64,000 nucleotides of DNA from Paenirhodobacter populi (GCF_004022215.1 NZ_SAUZ01000016.1:62001-126000), one strand, 5' to 3'; shown: positions 25,555 through 34,584, counted from the stretch's first letter. Translations and numbers: made by a program. Notes: a model not told the origin generated them from the letters alone.

Positions 25555-25616
25555 AAGGGGGCCCTGCCCCTCGGCGCAAGCGCCTCACCCCCGGGATATT
25601 TATGGAAAAACGACGG
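25555..25616 (+). repeat. Family C intergenic repeat, copy 3
   Basis: In the convergent gap between the TauE-like gene and iolB. GGGGC-CCT-GCCCC is hairpin 1 and GGCGC-AA-GCGCC is hairpin 2: the stems differ in sequence from copies 1 and 2 but pairing is kept. The tail CCCCCGGGATATTTATGG and GAAAAACGACGG is identical. Confidence 0.85.
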
Positions 25617-25661
25617 CAGAAGGGGGCTTGGGGCGCCTTCTGCCGCAGGGAAAGGAGCGGG

Positions 25662-26465
25662 TCAGCCCCGATCCATCAGCCACTGCACATTCGGATCCGC
25701 GACGAAGCGCCAGTTCCGCCGCGGGCCGGCCATGACGTTGAGGTAGTAGAGATCGAACCCATAGGGCGCGGCGCAGGGATGATGGCCGCGCGGCACCAGC
25801 GTCACATCCCCGTCGCGCACGGCAATCACCTCGTCGAGCGCGCCGTCATCCGTATAGACCCGCTGGAAGGCGAAGCCCTGCGCCGGGTCGAGCCGGTGGT
25901 AATAGGTCTCTTCCAGATAGGTGATGCGGGGGAAATCGTCCTCGTCGTGGCGGTGGCTGGGATAGCTCGACCAGTTGCCGGCGGGGGTGTAAACCTCGGT
26001 GACCAGCAGGCTGTCGCAGACATCCTCGGCCTCCATCGCGATGTTGTTGATGAGGCGGGTGTTCTGCCCGGTGCCCCGGGTCGTCAGCACGATCCCCTCG
26101 GGGCCGAGCCTGCGCGCCGGGTAGTTGCCCCGGCCGGGGGCCGCGCAGACGGCGATGATGCAGTCGGTTTCCGCCACGGCGCGCCACTCCTGCCCGTTCG
26201 GCACGTAAAGGCTGTGCGGCGGAGTCTTGTCGAAAACGCTCATCCGGTCGCCCAGAACGCCCCAGTCCTGTCCGGCGGCGGTGAAGGCGGCCTTGCCCTC
26301 GACCATCACCAGGATCACCTCGTTCGTGCCGGTGGGTTCCTGCGCCACGTCGCCCGGCCGCAGCCGATAGAGCGAAAAGCCGACATAGCGCCAGCCGGCC
26401 GAGGCGGGCGTGACCTCATGCACCTTGCCCCGAGTGCCGAAGGGTTTCAGTTGGAGGCGGCTCAT
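25662..26465 (-). CDS. iolB: 5-deoxy-glucuronate isomerase
   Basis: A 267-residue bicupin-fold isomerase that converts 5-deoxy-D-glucuronate into 5-dehydro-2-deoxy-D-gluconate (DKG), the fourth step of inositol catabolism. Metal-binding blocks SSYPSHRHDEDDFPR (about 166-180) and LVPRGHHPCAAPYGFDLYYL (about 223-242) are conserved in IolB. Its ATG overlaps the stop of the small membrane gene by four bases. Last gene of the minus-strand iol operon. Confidence 0.9.
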   Translation of the reverse strand: MSRLQLKPFGTRGKVHEVTPASAGWRYVGFSLYRLRPGDVAQEPTGTNEVILVMVEGKAAFTAAGQDWGVLGDRMSVFDKTPPHSLYVPNGQEWRAVAETDCIIAVCAAPGRGNYPARRLGPEGIVLTTRGTGQNTRLINNIAMEAEDVCDSLLVTEVYTPAGNWSSYPSHRHDEDDFPRITYLEETYYHRLDPAQGFAFQRVYTDDGALDEVIAVRDGDVTLVPRGHHPCAAPYGFDLYYLNVMAGPRRNWRFVADPNVQWLMDRG

Positions 26466-26662
26466 TTTCCCTCTCCCGTTTCGTCGCGGGGGCGGAAGGT
26501 CACGAAGAAGCGCCAGCCGACCCAGCCGCCAAGCGCCAGAAAGGCCAATCCCCAGCCGGGGCTGCCGGTCGCGAATTCAAACACCGCCCACAGAAGGCAG
26601 ATCCCCGTCAGCAGGACGCGCAGCCAGAGCGGGCGAAAGCGCGGATCGTCCAGATCGAACAT
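26462..26662 (-). CDS. Small membrane protein between iolC and iolB
   Basis: A 66-residue protein starting MFDLDDPRFRPLWLRVLLTG, with two hydrophobic stretches (about 14-31 and 36-51) and a charged tail RPRDETGEGK. It resembles small DUF3329-like proteins of Rhodobacteraceae that I recall, but this is not certain. An AAAAGGAAAA site precedes the start at 26662; a longer version from ATG 26707, which overlaps the iolC stop by four bases, is also possible (81 residues). Coupling on both sides to iolC and iolB makes it a real cotranscribed gene of unknown function. Confidence 0.65.
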   Translation of the reverse strand: MFDLDDPRFRPLWLRVLLTGICLLWAVFEFATGSPGWGLAFLALGGWVGWRFFVTFRPRDETGEGK

Positions 26663-26703
26663 CGATTTTCCTTTTGTATCCGGGCCCTTCCCGTCCGGGC
26701 CGG

Positions 26704-28611
26704 TCATGCCGCGACACGGGCGGCGCCGCGCGCCCGGTCCCAGATGTCGCACAGGCGGGCGTAGCGGCGGGCCATCTCGGCCACCGCCGCGTCGTCATTG
26801 ATCCGATCAGCCATCCAGTCCCGCGCCACCGCGCCGAAAATCGTCCGGCCGACGGCGAAGCCGCGCACCAGCGGCTGCGCCGCCGCGACACGGAAACTTT
26901 CGGCCAGCTCCGCCTCGGGCGCATCGAGGCCCAGCACCACGATCCCGCGGGTATAGGGGTCGTTTTCCTCGATCGCCGCGACGGCGTTTTCCCAGGCCCG
27001 CGCGGTCTTCATCGGTTCGAGCTTCCACCAGTCGGGGTGGATGCCGATCTCGTAGAAGCGGCGGATCAGCGTCGCGGTGGTGTCGTCATCGACGGGGCCG
27101 ACCTTGGACGGGATGATCTCCAGCAGGAATTCCAGCCGGTTGCGCCGCGCGGCGGCAAAGAGGCGCGTCATGACGGCCTCCTGCTCCGCGCGCATCTCGG
27201 GCGTGTCGTCGGGATGGCAGAAGCAAAGCACCTTCACCACATCCTCAAGCGCCCATTCCGACAGCCCGCCGTAATCCGGTCCGATCTCGGGTTCCAGCGT
27301 GAGCGGGCGCGAGCCCGGCCATTCGACCGGCCGACCGATCCACAGCCCGGTGCCCGAGGCCGCGTGCAGCGCCCGACGGCCCAGCCGGTTGTCGCACAGG
27401 ATGCCATAACCGGGGCGGCCGTCCTGCACCTCTAGCGCGGCGGCAAGGCACAGCTCCTTGAAGGCGCCGATCTTCGCAGGCGTCGCGCCCGCCATTTCCT
27501 CAAGCTGCATCCGGTGGTCGAAGGCGAAGACGCGCATTTCCGACCAGTCGCCATGACGGTTGGTGGACCAGTGGATCTGTTCAAGCTCCGCATCGTTGCG
27601 CAGATCGGGCCGGCGGATGCCGCGTTCGAGGAAGAATTGCAGTTCCTCCCACGAGGGATAGGCGGGCGTGCAGCCATGGCGGCTGACGGCAAACGCCCCA
27701 CAGGCATTGGCGTATTCCAGCGCCTTCGGCCAGCTTTCCCCGTCGAGCCAGCCCTTCAACAGGCCCGAAAAGAACCCGTCCCCGGCGCCCAGAACGTTGA
27801 ACACCTCGATCGGGAAGCCGGGGCCGGCCTCGCCCTCGTCCAGCGTGTCGGGGATTTCGCCGGTGAAGGCCACGGCCCCGGCCGCGCCGCGCTTGCATAC
27901 CAGAACGGCGGGCGTCACCGCGCGGACGGCGCGCAGGGCGGCGATGGTATCCGTGGTGCCGCCGGCGATGTGGAATTCCTCCTCGGTGCCGACGATCAGG
28001 TCGAACAGCGGCAGCGTCGCCTGCAGCTTCGCCGTCACGGCGGCGCTGGCGATGAAGCGGTTCTCGCCGTCGCCGTGGCCCGACAGGCCCCACAGGTTCG
28101 GCCGGTAGTCGATGTCCAGCGCCGTCTGCGCCCCGTGACTGCGCGCAAGGGTCAGCGCCTTGAGCACCGCCGCCTCGGTCCGCGGATGGCTCAGATGCGT
28201 GCCGGTAGCGACGACGGCGCGGGCATCGGCGATCAGCGCGGCGTCGATGTCGTCTTCGCACAGCGCCATGTCGGCGCAGTTCTCGCGGTAGAAGATCAGG
28301 GGGAAATGGTCCTCGTCGCGGATGCCCAGCAGGACCAGCGCGGTCAGACGCTCGGGATCGGTGCGGACGCCGCGCACGTCGACGCCTTCGCGCAGCAGCT
28401 CCTCGCAGATGAAGCGGCCCATGTGTTCGTCGCCGACCCGGGTGATGAGCGCCGATTTCAGACCGAGCCGCGCCGTCCCCGCCGCGATATTGGTGGGCGA
28501 TCCGCCGATATATTTGCGGAAACTGCCCATATCCTCCAGCCGTCCGCCGATCTGCGCGCCGTAAAGATCGACCGAGGCCCGGCCGATGGTGATCAGATCA
28601 AGGCTCTTCAT
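26704..28611 (-). CDS. iolC: Fused 5-dehydro-2-deoxygluconokinase and DUF2090 (DKGP aldolase-type) domain
   Basis: A 635-residue two-domain protein. Residues 1-320 are a PfkB-family kinase (ITIGRASVDLYGAQIGGRLE at the start, GGSPTNIAAGTARLGLKSAL, and catalytic NVLGAGDGFFSGLLKGWLDG) that phosphorylates DKG. Residues about 335-635 are a DUF2090 domain (FAFDHRMQLEEM, DNRLGRRALHAASG, LEFLLEIIPSK, PDWWKLEP), a class I aldolase-like barrel. No separate iolJ is present in the window, so the DUF2090 domain probably cleaves DKG-phosphate into DHAP and malonate semialdehyde. The start at 28611 has GGAGG upstream. Confidence 0.88.
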   Translation of the reverse strand: MKSLDLITIGRASVDLYGAQIGGRLEDMGSFRKYIGGSPTNIAAGTARLGLKSALITRVGDEHMGRFICEELLREGVDVRGVRTDPERLTALVLLGIRDEDHFPLIFYRENCADMALCEDDIDAALIADARAVVATGTHLSHPRTEAAVLKALTLARSHGAQTALDIDYRPNLWGLSGHGDGENRFIASAAVTAKLQATLPLFDLIVGTEEEFHIAGGTTDTIAALRAVRAVTPAVLVCKRGAAGAVAFTGEIPDTLDEGEAGPGFPIEVFNVLGAGDGFFSGLLKGWLDGESWPKALEYANACGAFAVSRHGCTPAYPSWEELQFFLERGIRRPDLRNDAELEQIHWSTNRHGDWSEMRVFAFDHRMQLEEMAGATPAKIGAFKELCLAAALEVQDGRPGYGILCDNRLGRRALHAASGTGLWIGRPVEWPGSRPLTLEPEIGPDYGGLSEWALEDVVKVLCFCHPDDTPEMRAEQEAVMTRLFAAARRNRLEFLLEIIPSKVGPVDDDTTATLIRRFYEIGIHPDWWKLEPMKTARAWENAVAAIEENDPYTRGIVVLGLDAPEAELAESFRVAAAQPLVRGFAVGRTIFGAVARDWMADRINDDAAVAEMARRYARLCDIWDRARGAARVAA

Positions 28612-28633
28612 GTCGCGCGCCCTCCTCCCAAAG

Positions 28634-28653
28634 GCGGGGGCTGACGCCCCCGC
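28634..28653 (-). terminator. Hairpin between Gfo/Idh gene and iolC
   Basis: GCGGGGGC and GCCCCCGC form an 8-bp stem with a four-base loop, just before the iolC ribosome site; on the minus strand CTTT follows. Probably an intercistronic processing or partial termination site within the iol operon. Confidence 0.5.
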
Positions 28654-28664
28654 GCGCGTTTCGT

Positions 28665-29822
28665 TCAGACCGCCACGGGGGTGATCCACGGCTGGTCTTC
28701 GGCTTCGGCGCTGTCCACCACCGCCTCGACGAAGGCGACGCCCTTCAGCCCGTCATAGGCCAAAGGCAGGTTGCGCCCGGCAGGCCCCGGCTCGCGCCCC
28801 TCGCGCCGCGCCCGGATCGCCTCGGCGAAGCCCAGATAGAGGTTCGCGAAGGCTTCCAGATAGCCCTCCGGATGGCCGGGGGGCGTGCGGGTGCGGGCGG
28901 CGGCGTCTTCGGACAGGTCGGCGGAGCCGCGCTTGATGACCTGCACCCGGCCGTCGAGCGGGGTGTAGATCAGCTCGTTTGGCTGTTCCTGATACCACTG
29001 GAACGAGCCCTTGGAGCCAAAGACCCGCAGCCGCACACCGTTGGAATTGCCGATCGCCACCTGCGAGGACCACAAGAGCCCCCGCGCCCCACCCTGATAA
29101 CGCAGCAGGACATGGGCATTGTCATCGAGCGCACGCCCTTCGACAAAGGTCGCCAGATCGGCTGTCAGGCTTTCAAGCTTCAGCCCCGTGACGAAGCCCG
29201 CCAGATGATAGGCATGCGTGCCGATATCGCCGATGGACCCACCCCGGCCGTTCTTCAGCGGATCGGTCCGCCACGCGGCCTGCTGGTTGCCCGCCTTCTC
29301 GATCGGGGCGGACATCCATTCCAACGGATATTCAACCTGCACGGTGCGCACGTCGCCGATCTCGCCCCGCGCGATCCGCACCCGCGCCTCATGCACCAGC
29401 GGATAGCCCGAATAGGTGTAGGTCACGCCGACGAACCGGCCCGAGTCGCGCGCCAGCGCCTCTAGCGCCACGGCATCGGCCAGCGTCGCGGTCAGCGGCT
29501 TTTCGCAGATCACCTCGAAGCCCGCCTCGATCAGCGCCTTGGCGATCGGGTAATGGGTGAAGTTCGGGGTGCAGATGGCGACGGCATCGACGGGATCTTC
29601 GCGCGCGGCCTCACCGGCGATCAGTTCCTGATAGGTGCCGTAGCTGCGCGCGGGATCGAGCCCCTGCGCGATGGCGAAATCCCGCCCCCGCGCCGGGTCG
29701 ACATCGAACGCCCCCGCCACCAGTTGCCACTGGCCATCGAGCCGCGAGGCCAGACGGTGGATGTTGCCGATATAGGCCCCCTGCCCGCCGCCCACCATTC
29801 CAAGACGCAAAGGTCTGCTCAT
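28665..29822 (-). CDS. Gfo/Idh/MocA-family oxidoreductase in iol operon
   Basis: A 385-residue dehydrogenase with LGMVGGGQGAYIGNIHRLA (about 7-25) as NAD-binding loop, ICEKPLTATL (about 104-113) with the catalytic lysine, and SIGDIGTHAYHLAGFVTG (about 193-210) with the catalytic Asp/His. It is a likely paralogue of the gene at 18479. Possible roles are oxidation of scyllo- or another inositol isomer, or reduction of inososes. Its ATG overlaps the stop of the epimerase gene upstream (ATGA), so they are translationally coupled. Confidence 0.82.
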   Translation of the reverse strand: MSRPLRLGMVGGGQGAYIGNIHRLASRLDGQWQLVAGAFDVDPARGRDFAIAQGLDPARSYGTYQELIAGEAAREDPVDAVAICTPNFTHYPIAKALIEAGFEVICEKPLTATLADAVALEALARDSGRFVGVTYTYSGYPLVHEARVRIARGEIGDVRTVQVEYPLEWMSAPIEKAGNQQAAWRTDPLKNGRGGSIGDIGTHAYHLAGFVTGLKLESLTADLATFVEGRALDDNAHVLLRYQGGARGLLWSSQVAIGNSNGVRLRVFGSKGSFQWYQEQPNELIYTPLDGRVQVIKRGSADLSEDAAARTRTPPGHPEGYLEAFANLYLGFAEAIRARREGREPGPAGRNLPLAYDGLKGVAFVEAVVDSAEAEDQPWITPVAV

Positions 29823-30880
29823 GCTTCCTCCAGTCCGAGCATCGCCCGGTTGGCGCGTGCATTCGCGCCGGATTTCACGAAATCGTCGAAGGCGCGGTCC
29901 GAGACCCGGATGATATGGTCCGCGATGAACTGCGCCCCCTCGCGGGCACCATCCTCGGGGTTCTTGATGAAGCATTCCCATTCGAGGACCGCCCATCCGT
30001 CGAACCCATAGGTCGAAAGCTTGGTGAAGATCGCCCCGAAATCCACCTGCCCGTCGCCGGGGGACCGGAACCGACCCGCGCGCTTTGACCACGGCTGATA
30101 GCCGCCATAGGCACCCGACTTGCCATCGGGGCGGAACTCGGCGTCCTTGACGTGGAAGGTGCGGATGCGGTCGTGGTAATGGTCGATGAAGGCCAGATAA
30201 TCCAGCGCCTGAAGCACGAAATGCGACGGGTCATACATCAGGTTGGCGCGGGGGTGGTTCTTCACCTTCTCCAGGAAATATTCCCAGCTATGGCCGTCGT
30301 GCAGATCCTCGCAGGGGTGGATCTCGTAGCAGACATCCACGCCATGTTCGTCGAAGTCATTCAGGATCGGCGTCCAGCGGCGGGCGAGTTCGTCGAAGCC
30401 TTCCTCGACCAGACCTTCGGGCCATTGCGGATAGGGATAGAGATAGGGCCACAGCAGCGCGCCGGAAAAGGTCACGTGCCGGTCGATGCCGAACCGCTTC
30501 GAGGCGCGGGCCGCGAAACGCAACTGTTCCTCGGCCCATGCGCGACGGGCGGCGGGATTGCCGCGGACATGTTCCGGCGCGAAACTGTCCATGATCATGT
30601 CATGCGCCGGATGCACCGCCACCAGCTGCCCGGTGATATGCGAGGCGAATTCGGTGATCTGCAACCCGTGATCGGCCAGAAGGCCGGAGATCTCGTCGCA
30701 ATAGGCGTCGCTTTCGGCGGCGCGCTTCATGTCTATCAGGCGGGTGTCCCAGGTCGGGATCTGCACCCCCTTGAAGCCTTTGTCCGCCGCCCATTTCGCC
30801 AGACCGGGCAACGAGTCATAAGGCGCCTCGTCGGACGCGAACTGGGCCAGGAATACCCCCGGCCCCTTGATCGTGCGCAT
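29819..30880 (-). CDS. Sugar phosphate isomerase/epimerase family protein
   Basis: A 353-residue TIM-barrel protein of the xylose-isomerase-like AP endonuclease 2 superfamily. Visible metal and active-site blocks are GVDVCYEIHPCEDLHDG (about 196-212), NLMYDPSHFVLQ (about 228-239), TFHVKDAEF (about 259-267) and VLEWECFIKN near the end, giving Glu, Asp, His and Glu ligands. It may interconvert inososes or a keto-sugar for the neighbouring Gfo/Idh enzyme, with which it is translationally coupled. ATG 30880 starts just after the SDR gene stop. Confidence 0.78.
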   Translation of the reverse strand: MRTIKGPGVFLAQFASDEAPYDSLPGLAKWAADKGFKGVQIPTWDTRLIDMKRAAESDAYCDEISGLLADHGLQITEFASHITGQLVAVHPAHDMIMDSFAPEHVRGNPAARRAWAEEQLRFAARASKRFGIDRHVTFSGALLWPYLYPYPQWPEGLVEEGFDELARRWTPILNDFDEHGVDVCYEIHPCEDLHDGHSWEYFLEKVKNHPRANLMYDPSHFVLQALDYLAFIDHYHDRIRTFHVKDAEFRPDGKSGAYGGYQPWSKRAGRFRSPGDGQVDFGAIFTKLSTYGFDGWAVLEWECFIKNPEDGAREGAQFIADHIIRVSDRAFDDFVKSGANARANRAMLGLEEA

Positions 30881-30881
30881 G

Positions 30882-31694
30882 TCAGGCCTCCAGCTTCGCG
30901 GCCGGCACCGGCGCGTCGTCATAACCGCCATAGACCGACTGGTCGAAGGGGATCACCGCGCCCGTCATCATGCCGCCGTCATCCGAGGCCATCCACAGCA
31001 CGGCCCGCGCCACTTCCTTGGGATCGAGGATGCGGCCGAAGGGCTTCGCCGCCGCCGCCCGGTCGATGAAATCCGGATCGCCCGTTTCCGACAGCACCAG
31101 CGCCCGTTCATGGTCCGAGTTCATCCAGCCGATGTCGAGCTGGTTGACATGGATCCGGTGGCGCATCAGCGAGAAACCCGCATGGCGGGTCAGCGTGGCA
31201 AGCGCGCCCTTGGACGCCGCATAGGGCGCAAGGAACGGCTGCCCCGCCAGCCCGGACATCGAGCCGATGTTGACGATGCGGCCCTCGGCCCCTTCGCGGA
31301 TCATCACCTTCGCCGCGTCCTGAATGAGGAAGAACGGCGCCCGCGTGTTCACCGCGAACATCCGGTCGAAGAGTTCCGGCGTGGTGTTCAGCATGTTGCC
31401 GCGATCGGTCAGCCCGGCGGCGTTGACAAGGATGTCGACCCGGCCAAAGCGCTTGTCGGCGGCCGGGATGATCTTGCGCACGTCCTCGATATTGCCCAGA
31501 TCGGCGGCCACCACCTCGACCGGCACGCCGGTCTCTTCGCTGATGGAATGGGCGACCTTGCGGCCCTTTTCCTGATCGCGGCCGACGATGACGATGCCCG
31601 CGGCGCCCGCCTCGGCGAACAACCGCGCGACCGCCGCGCCTAGGCCCTGCGTGCCGCCGGTGATGACGGCGACCTTTCCGTCGATACGGTTCAT
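30882..31694 (-). CDS. SDR family oxidoreductase
   Basis: A 270-residue short-chain dehydrogenase. The cofactor loop is TGGTQGLGAAVARLFAEAG (about 12-30), the NAAG motif is at about 89-92, the catalytic Ser is in GSMSGLAG and the Tyr-x-x-x-Lys in APYAASKGALAT (about 154-165). It is in the middle of the iol operon, between iolE and an epimerase-type gene, so a cyclitol or keto-sugar substrate is likely, but it cannot be named. Confidence 0.8.
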   Translation of the reverse strand: MNRIDGKVAVITGGTQGLGAAVARLFAEAGAAGIVIVGRDQEKGRKVAHSISEETGVPVEVVAADLGNIEDVRKIIPAADKRFGRVDILVNAAGLTDRGNMLNTTPELFDRMFAVNTRAPFFLIQDAAKVMIREGAEGRIVNIGSMSGLAGQPFLAPYAASKGALATLTRHAGFSLMRHRIHVNQLDIGWMNSDHERALVLSETGDPDFIDRAAAAKPFGRILDPKEVARAVLWMASDDGGMMTGAVIPFDQSVYGGYDDAPVPAAKLEA

Positions 31695-32608
31695 CTCGTC
31701 ACCTCCTCCAGGTCAGAGCCTACAACCTCATACCCCGCCGCGTCCATGACGCGCAGAAGTTCCGCATGGCCCTTGCGCGCCATTTCCAGCGGCGGATTGG
31801 CGACGGGATCCTGTTCCGCCTCGACGACGAACCAGCCCTCATAGCCCTTCGCGGCCAGTGCCTTGACGATCGCCTCGAAATCGAGGCTACCGTCGCCCGG
31901 CACGGTGAAGGCCCCCTTGATGACGGCATCGAGGAAGCTTTCCTTCGTGCGGTCGAGCGCGTCGATCACTTCGCGCCGGATGTCCTTGGTGTGGACATGG
32001 GTGATGCGCGCATGGTGGTTCTCGATCACCCGCATCACGTCGCCGCCGGCAAAGGCCATGTGGCCCGCGTCGAACAGCAGCGGCACCGAGGAATGCTTCA
32101 TGAACAGGTCGAGCTCCGCCTCGGTCTCCACCGCCGCCGCCATGTGGTGGTGGTAGGAAAGCGGCATCCCCTGCGCCGCCGCCCAGTCGGCGAAATCCGA
32201 GATCTTGCGGCCATAGGCCTCGACCTCGGCCTCGCTCAGCTTGACCTTCGTCGCCAGCGGCGCCGACCGCACCCCCTGGATCGAGCGCGCGGTTTCCCCG
32301 TAGACGATGCAGGGCGCGCCCGCCGCGATGAAGAATTCCATCTGCTGCGCGATCCGGTCCTTTTCCGCTTCGATGTCGCCATCGAGCAGCAGGCCCGAGA
32401 ACCAGCCCCCGCAGACCGAAATCCCGAAGCGGTCGAGGATCGGACCCAGTTCCTTCATGTCCATCGGGAAGCGGCGGCCCGTCTCCATCCCGGTGAACCC
32501 GGCGACGGAGGCCTGACGCAGGCATTCCTCAAGGCTGACATCATCCGACAGTTCCGCGAGGTCGTCATTCCACCACGCGATCGGGGCAATCCCAAGTTTG
32601 GCTTTCAT
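31691..32608 (-). CDS. iolE: myo-Inosose-2 dehydratase
   Basis: A 305-residue TIM-barrel dehydratase that removes water from scyllo-inosose to give the trione precursor of the IolD substrate. Conserved blocks are GIAPIAWWNDDL (about 6-17), MPLSYHHHMAAAVETEAEL (about 148-166) and LFDAGHMAFAGGD with THVHTKDIRREV. It starts directly after the iolD stop and its own end overlaps the SDR gene by four bases, so all are one operon. Confidence 0.9.
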   Translation of the reverse strand: MKAKLGIAPIAWWNDDLAELSDDVSLEECLRQASVAGFTGMETGRRFPMDMKELGPILDRFGISVCGGWFSGLLLDGDIEAEKDRIAQQMEFFIAAGAPCIVYGETARSIQGVRSAPLATKVKLSEAEVEAYGRKISDFADWAAAQGMPLSYHHHMAAAVETEAELDLFMKHSSVPLLFDAGHMAFAGGDVMRVIENHHARITHVHTKDIRREVIDALDRTKESFLDAVIKGAFTVPGDGSLDFEAIVKALAAKGYEGWFVVEAEQDPVANPPLEMARKGHAELLRVMDAAGYEVVGSDLEEVTR

Positions 32609-34480
32609 TTAAACACCCAGACGCTGAGCTTCGCGGATTTTTTCCTGCGCCTTGCGCGCGGCCCGCACGGTTTCGAAATTCGAGATTTCCGGCACCCCGA
32701 CATCCCAGTCGGCATCGCCCGGCACCCATTTCCAGGCGTCCGAGACGATGTTCACGACGGTGATCCCGTCATGCGCCAGCGCCTCCTTCATCACCCGTTC
32801 GAGATCGGCGAGGCTTTCGGCCTTCACCGCCTTCGCGCCCATCGCCTCGGCATGCTTGACGAAATCGACGTGGAGTGGGTTTTCCCGGTTCTGCACCCGG
32901 CAATCGGTCAGCAGGTTGTTGAAGCCCGGCACGCCCTTGGCCTGTTGCAGACGGTTGATGACCGCGAAGCCACCGTTGTCGCAGACCACGACCACCATCT
33001 TGTGCCCGGTCAGCGCCGCCGAATAGACATCGGAATTGGCCATCATGTAGGTGCCGTCGCCGAGCATGACGATCGGCGTGCCGCCGGTGCCGCCCGGCCC
33101 TTCCTGCGCCATCGCGCAGCCCCAGCCCGCCGGGATTTCATAGCCCATGCAGGAGAAGCCGAATTCGCAGTCGAAGGTGTCCGGGTTCTTGACCCGCCAG
33201 CCCTTGACCACCTCGCCGGGCGTGCCGCCCGCGGCCGAGATCAGCGTGTCGTTCGGCCCGGCGACCTTGTTCAGCACCGCCACGACCTGCGCGTAGGACG
33301 GAACCGGATCATTGGTCGGCGCCTGCACGTCATCGAGCAGCTTGTTCCATTCGGCGAAGAGCGTCTTGGCATGTTTCAGCAGCGCCGCATCGGCCTTCCA
33401 GCCGCCAAGCGCGGCATCCAGCTCGCCGATCGTTTCCAGCGCATCGCCGACGACCGCCAGCGAGCGGTGCTTCACCGCGTCGAACCGCGCCGCATTGACC
33501 GAGATGAACTGCGCATCGCGCGAAAACGCCGTCCACGATCCGGTGGTGAAATCCTGAAGCCGGGTGCCGATGGCCAGGATCACGTCCGCCTCTTTCGCCA
33601 GCGCATTGGCCGAGGTCGAGCCGACGATCCCGATCGGGCCCGCATGGACCGCGTCGTCATGCGTCAGCGTGCCCTTGCCGGCGATGGTTTCCACCACCGG
33701 GATGCCGCGCTCCGCCGCGAATTTCGCCAGCGTCTCGCCCGCCAGCGAATAGCGCACGCCGCCGCCCGAGATGATCAGCGGGCGTTTCGCCGTCCTCAGC
33801 AGCTCGGCCGCCGCGGCGACCGCCTCGCGGTCCGGGCGCGGACGGGGAATCTTCCACACCTTGGGTTCAAAGAACACCTCGGGGTAATCGTAGGCCAGTT
33901 CCTGCGTGTCCTGCGCAAGGCCGATGAAGGCCGGGCAGCAATCGGCGGGGTCCAGCATCGTCGCCACCGCCTGCGGCAGCGATTGCAGGATCTGTTCCGG
34001 CACCACGATCCGGTCCCAGTAGCGCACGACCGACTTGAAGGCGTCGTTCGCGGTGATCGACGGATCGTTGAAATGCTCGACCTGTTGCAGCACCGGATCG
34101 GGCAGGCGATTCGCGAAGGTATCCCCCGCGATCAGCAGCACCGGCAGGCGATTCGCCATCGCCACGCCGGCGGCGGTCACCATGTTCAGCGCGCCCGGCC
34201 CGATCGAGGTCGCGGCCACCATGATCTGGCGGCGGCGCTTCGCCTTGGCAAAGCCGATCGCGGCCAGAGCCATCGTCTGTTCGTTCTGGCCGCGCCAGGT
34301 CGGAAGCTGATCCTGAACCTGTTCAAGTGCTTCGGACAGGCAGGTCACGTTGCCGTGGCCGAAAATGCCGAACACGCCCGCGAACAGCGGCACACGCTCC
34401 CCTTCGATTTCGGTGAACTGGTTGCAAAGGTAACGGACCAGTGCCTGAGCCATGGTCAGGCGCACGGTATTGCGGGTCAT
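32609..34480 (-). CDS. iolD: 3D-(3,5/4)-trihydroxycyclohexane-1,2-dione acylhydrolase
   Basis: A 623-residue ThDP enzyme that opens the cyclohexane ring to 5-deoxy-D-glucuronate. The N-terminal pyrimidine domain (about 1-190) has FAGVFGIFGHGNVTCL, the central domain has IISGGGVRYS, and the C-terminal PP domain carries the GDG-to-NN ThDP/Mg motif (MLGDGTYMMANSDVYSA to VVCDNGGFAVINRLQ, about 475-520). First gene of the minus-strand iol operon, divergent from iolG; the start at 34480 has AGGAGGCGAG upstream. Confidence 0.92.
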   Translation of the reverse strand: MTRNTVRLTMAQALVRYLCNQFTEIEGERVPLFAGVFGIFGHGNVTCLSEALEQVQDQLPTWRGQNEQTMALAAIGFAKAKRRRQIMVAATSIGPGALNMVTAAGVAMANRLPVLLIAGDTFANRLPDPVLQQVEHFNDPSITANDAFKSVVRYWDRIVVPEQILQSLPQAVATMLDPADCCPAFIGLAQDTQELAYDYPEVFFEPKVWKIPRPRPDREAVAAAAELLRTAKRPLIISGGGVRYSLAGETLAKFAAERGIPVVETIAGKGTLTHDDAVHAGPIGIVGSTSANALAKEADVILAIGTRLQDFTTGSWTAFSRDAQFISVNAARFDAVKHRSLAVVGDALETIGELDAALGGWKADAALLKHAKTLFAEWNKLLDDVQAPTNDPVPSYAQVVAVLNKVAGPNDTLISAAGGTPGEVVKGWRVKNPDTFDCEFGFSCMGYEIPAGWGCAMAQEGPGGTGGTPIVMLGDGTYMMANSDVYSAALTGHKMVVVVCDNGGFAVINRLQQAKGVPGFNNLLTDCRVQNRENPLHVDFVKHAEAMGAKAVKAESLADLERVMKEALAHDGITVVNIVSDAWKWVPGDADWDVGVPEISNFETVRAARKAQEKIREAQRLGV

Positions 34481-34528
34481 CTCGCCTCCTCCTGCGGATG
34501 GATATGTTTCGATATTACGGAATGCATA

Positions 34529-34561
34529 TTGACAATGCAACAGTCTCGCAATGATTATTGC
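34529..34561 (+). promoter_or_regulatory. iolG promoter with candidate IolR operator 3
   Basis: TTGACA (34529-34534), 17 bases, then a weak -10 TGATTA (34552-34557). The dyad GCAAT-GATT-ATTGC (34548-34561) covers the -10, an ideal position for a repressor. A second dyad, TGCAT-N7-ATGCA, overlaps the -35. The region also separates iolD from iolG, so both operons could be controlled. Confidence 0.55.
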
Positions 34562-34584
34562 CAAAGATCTCGGGAGGAGACTCA

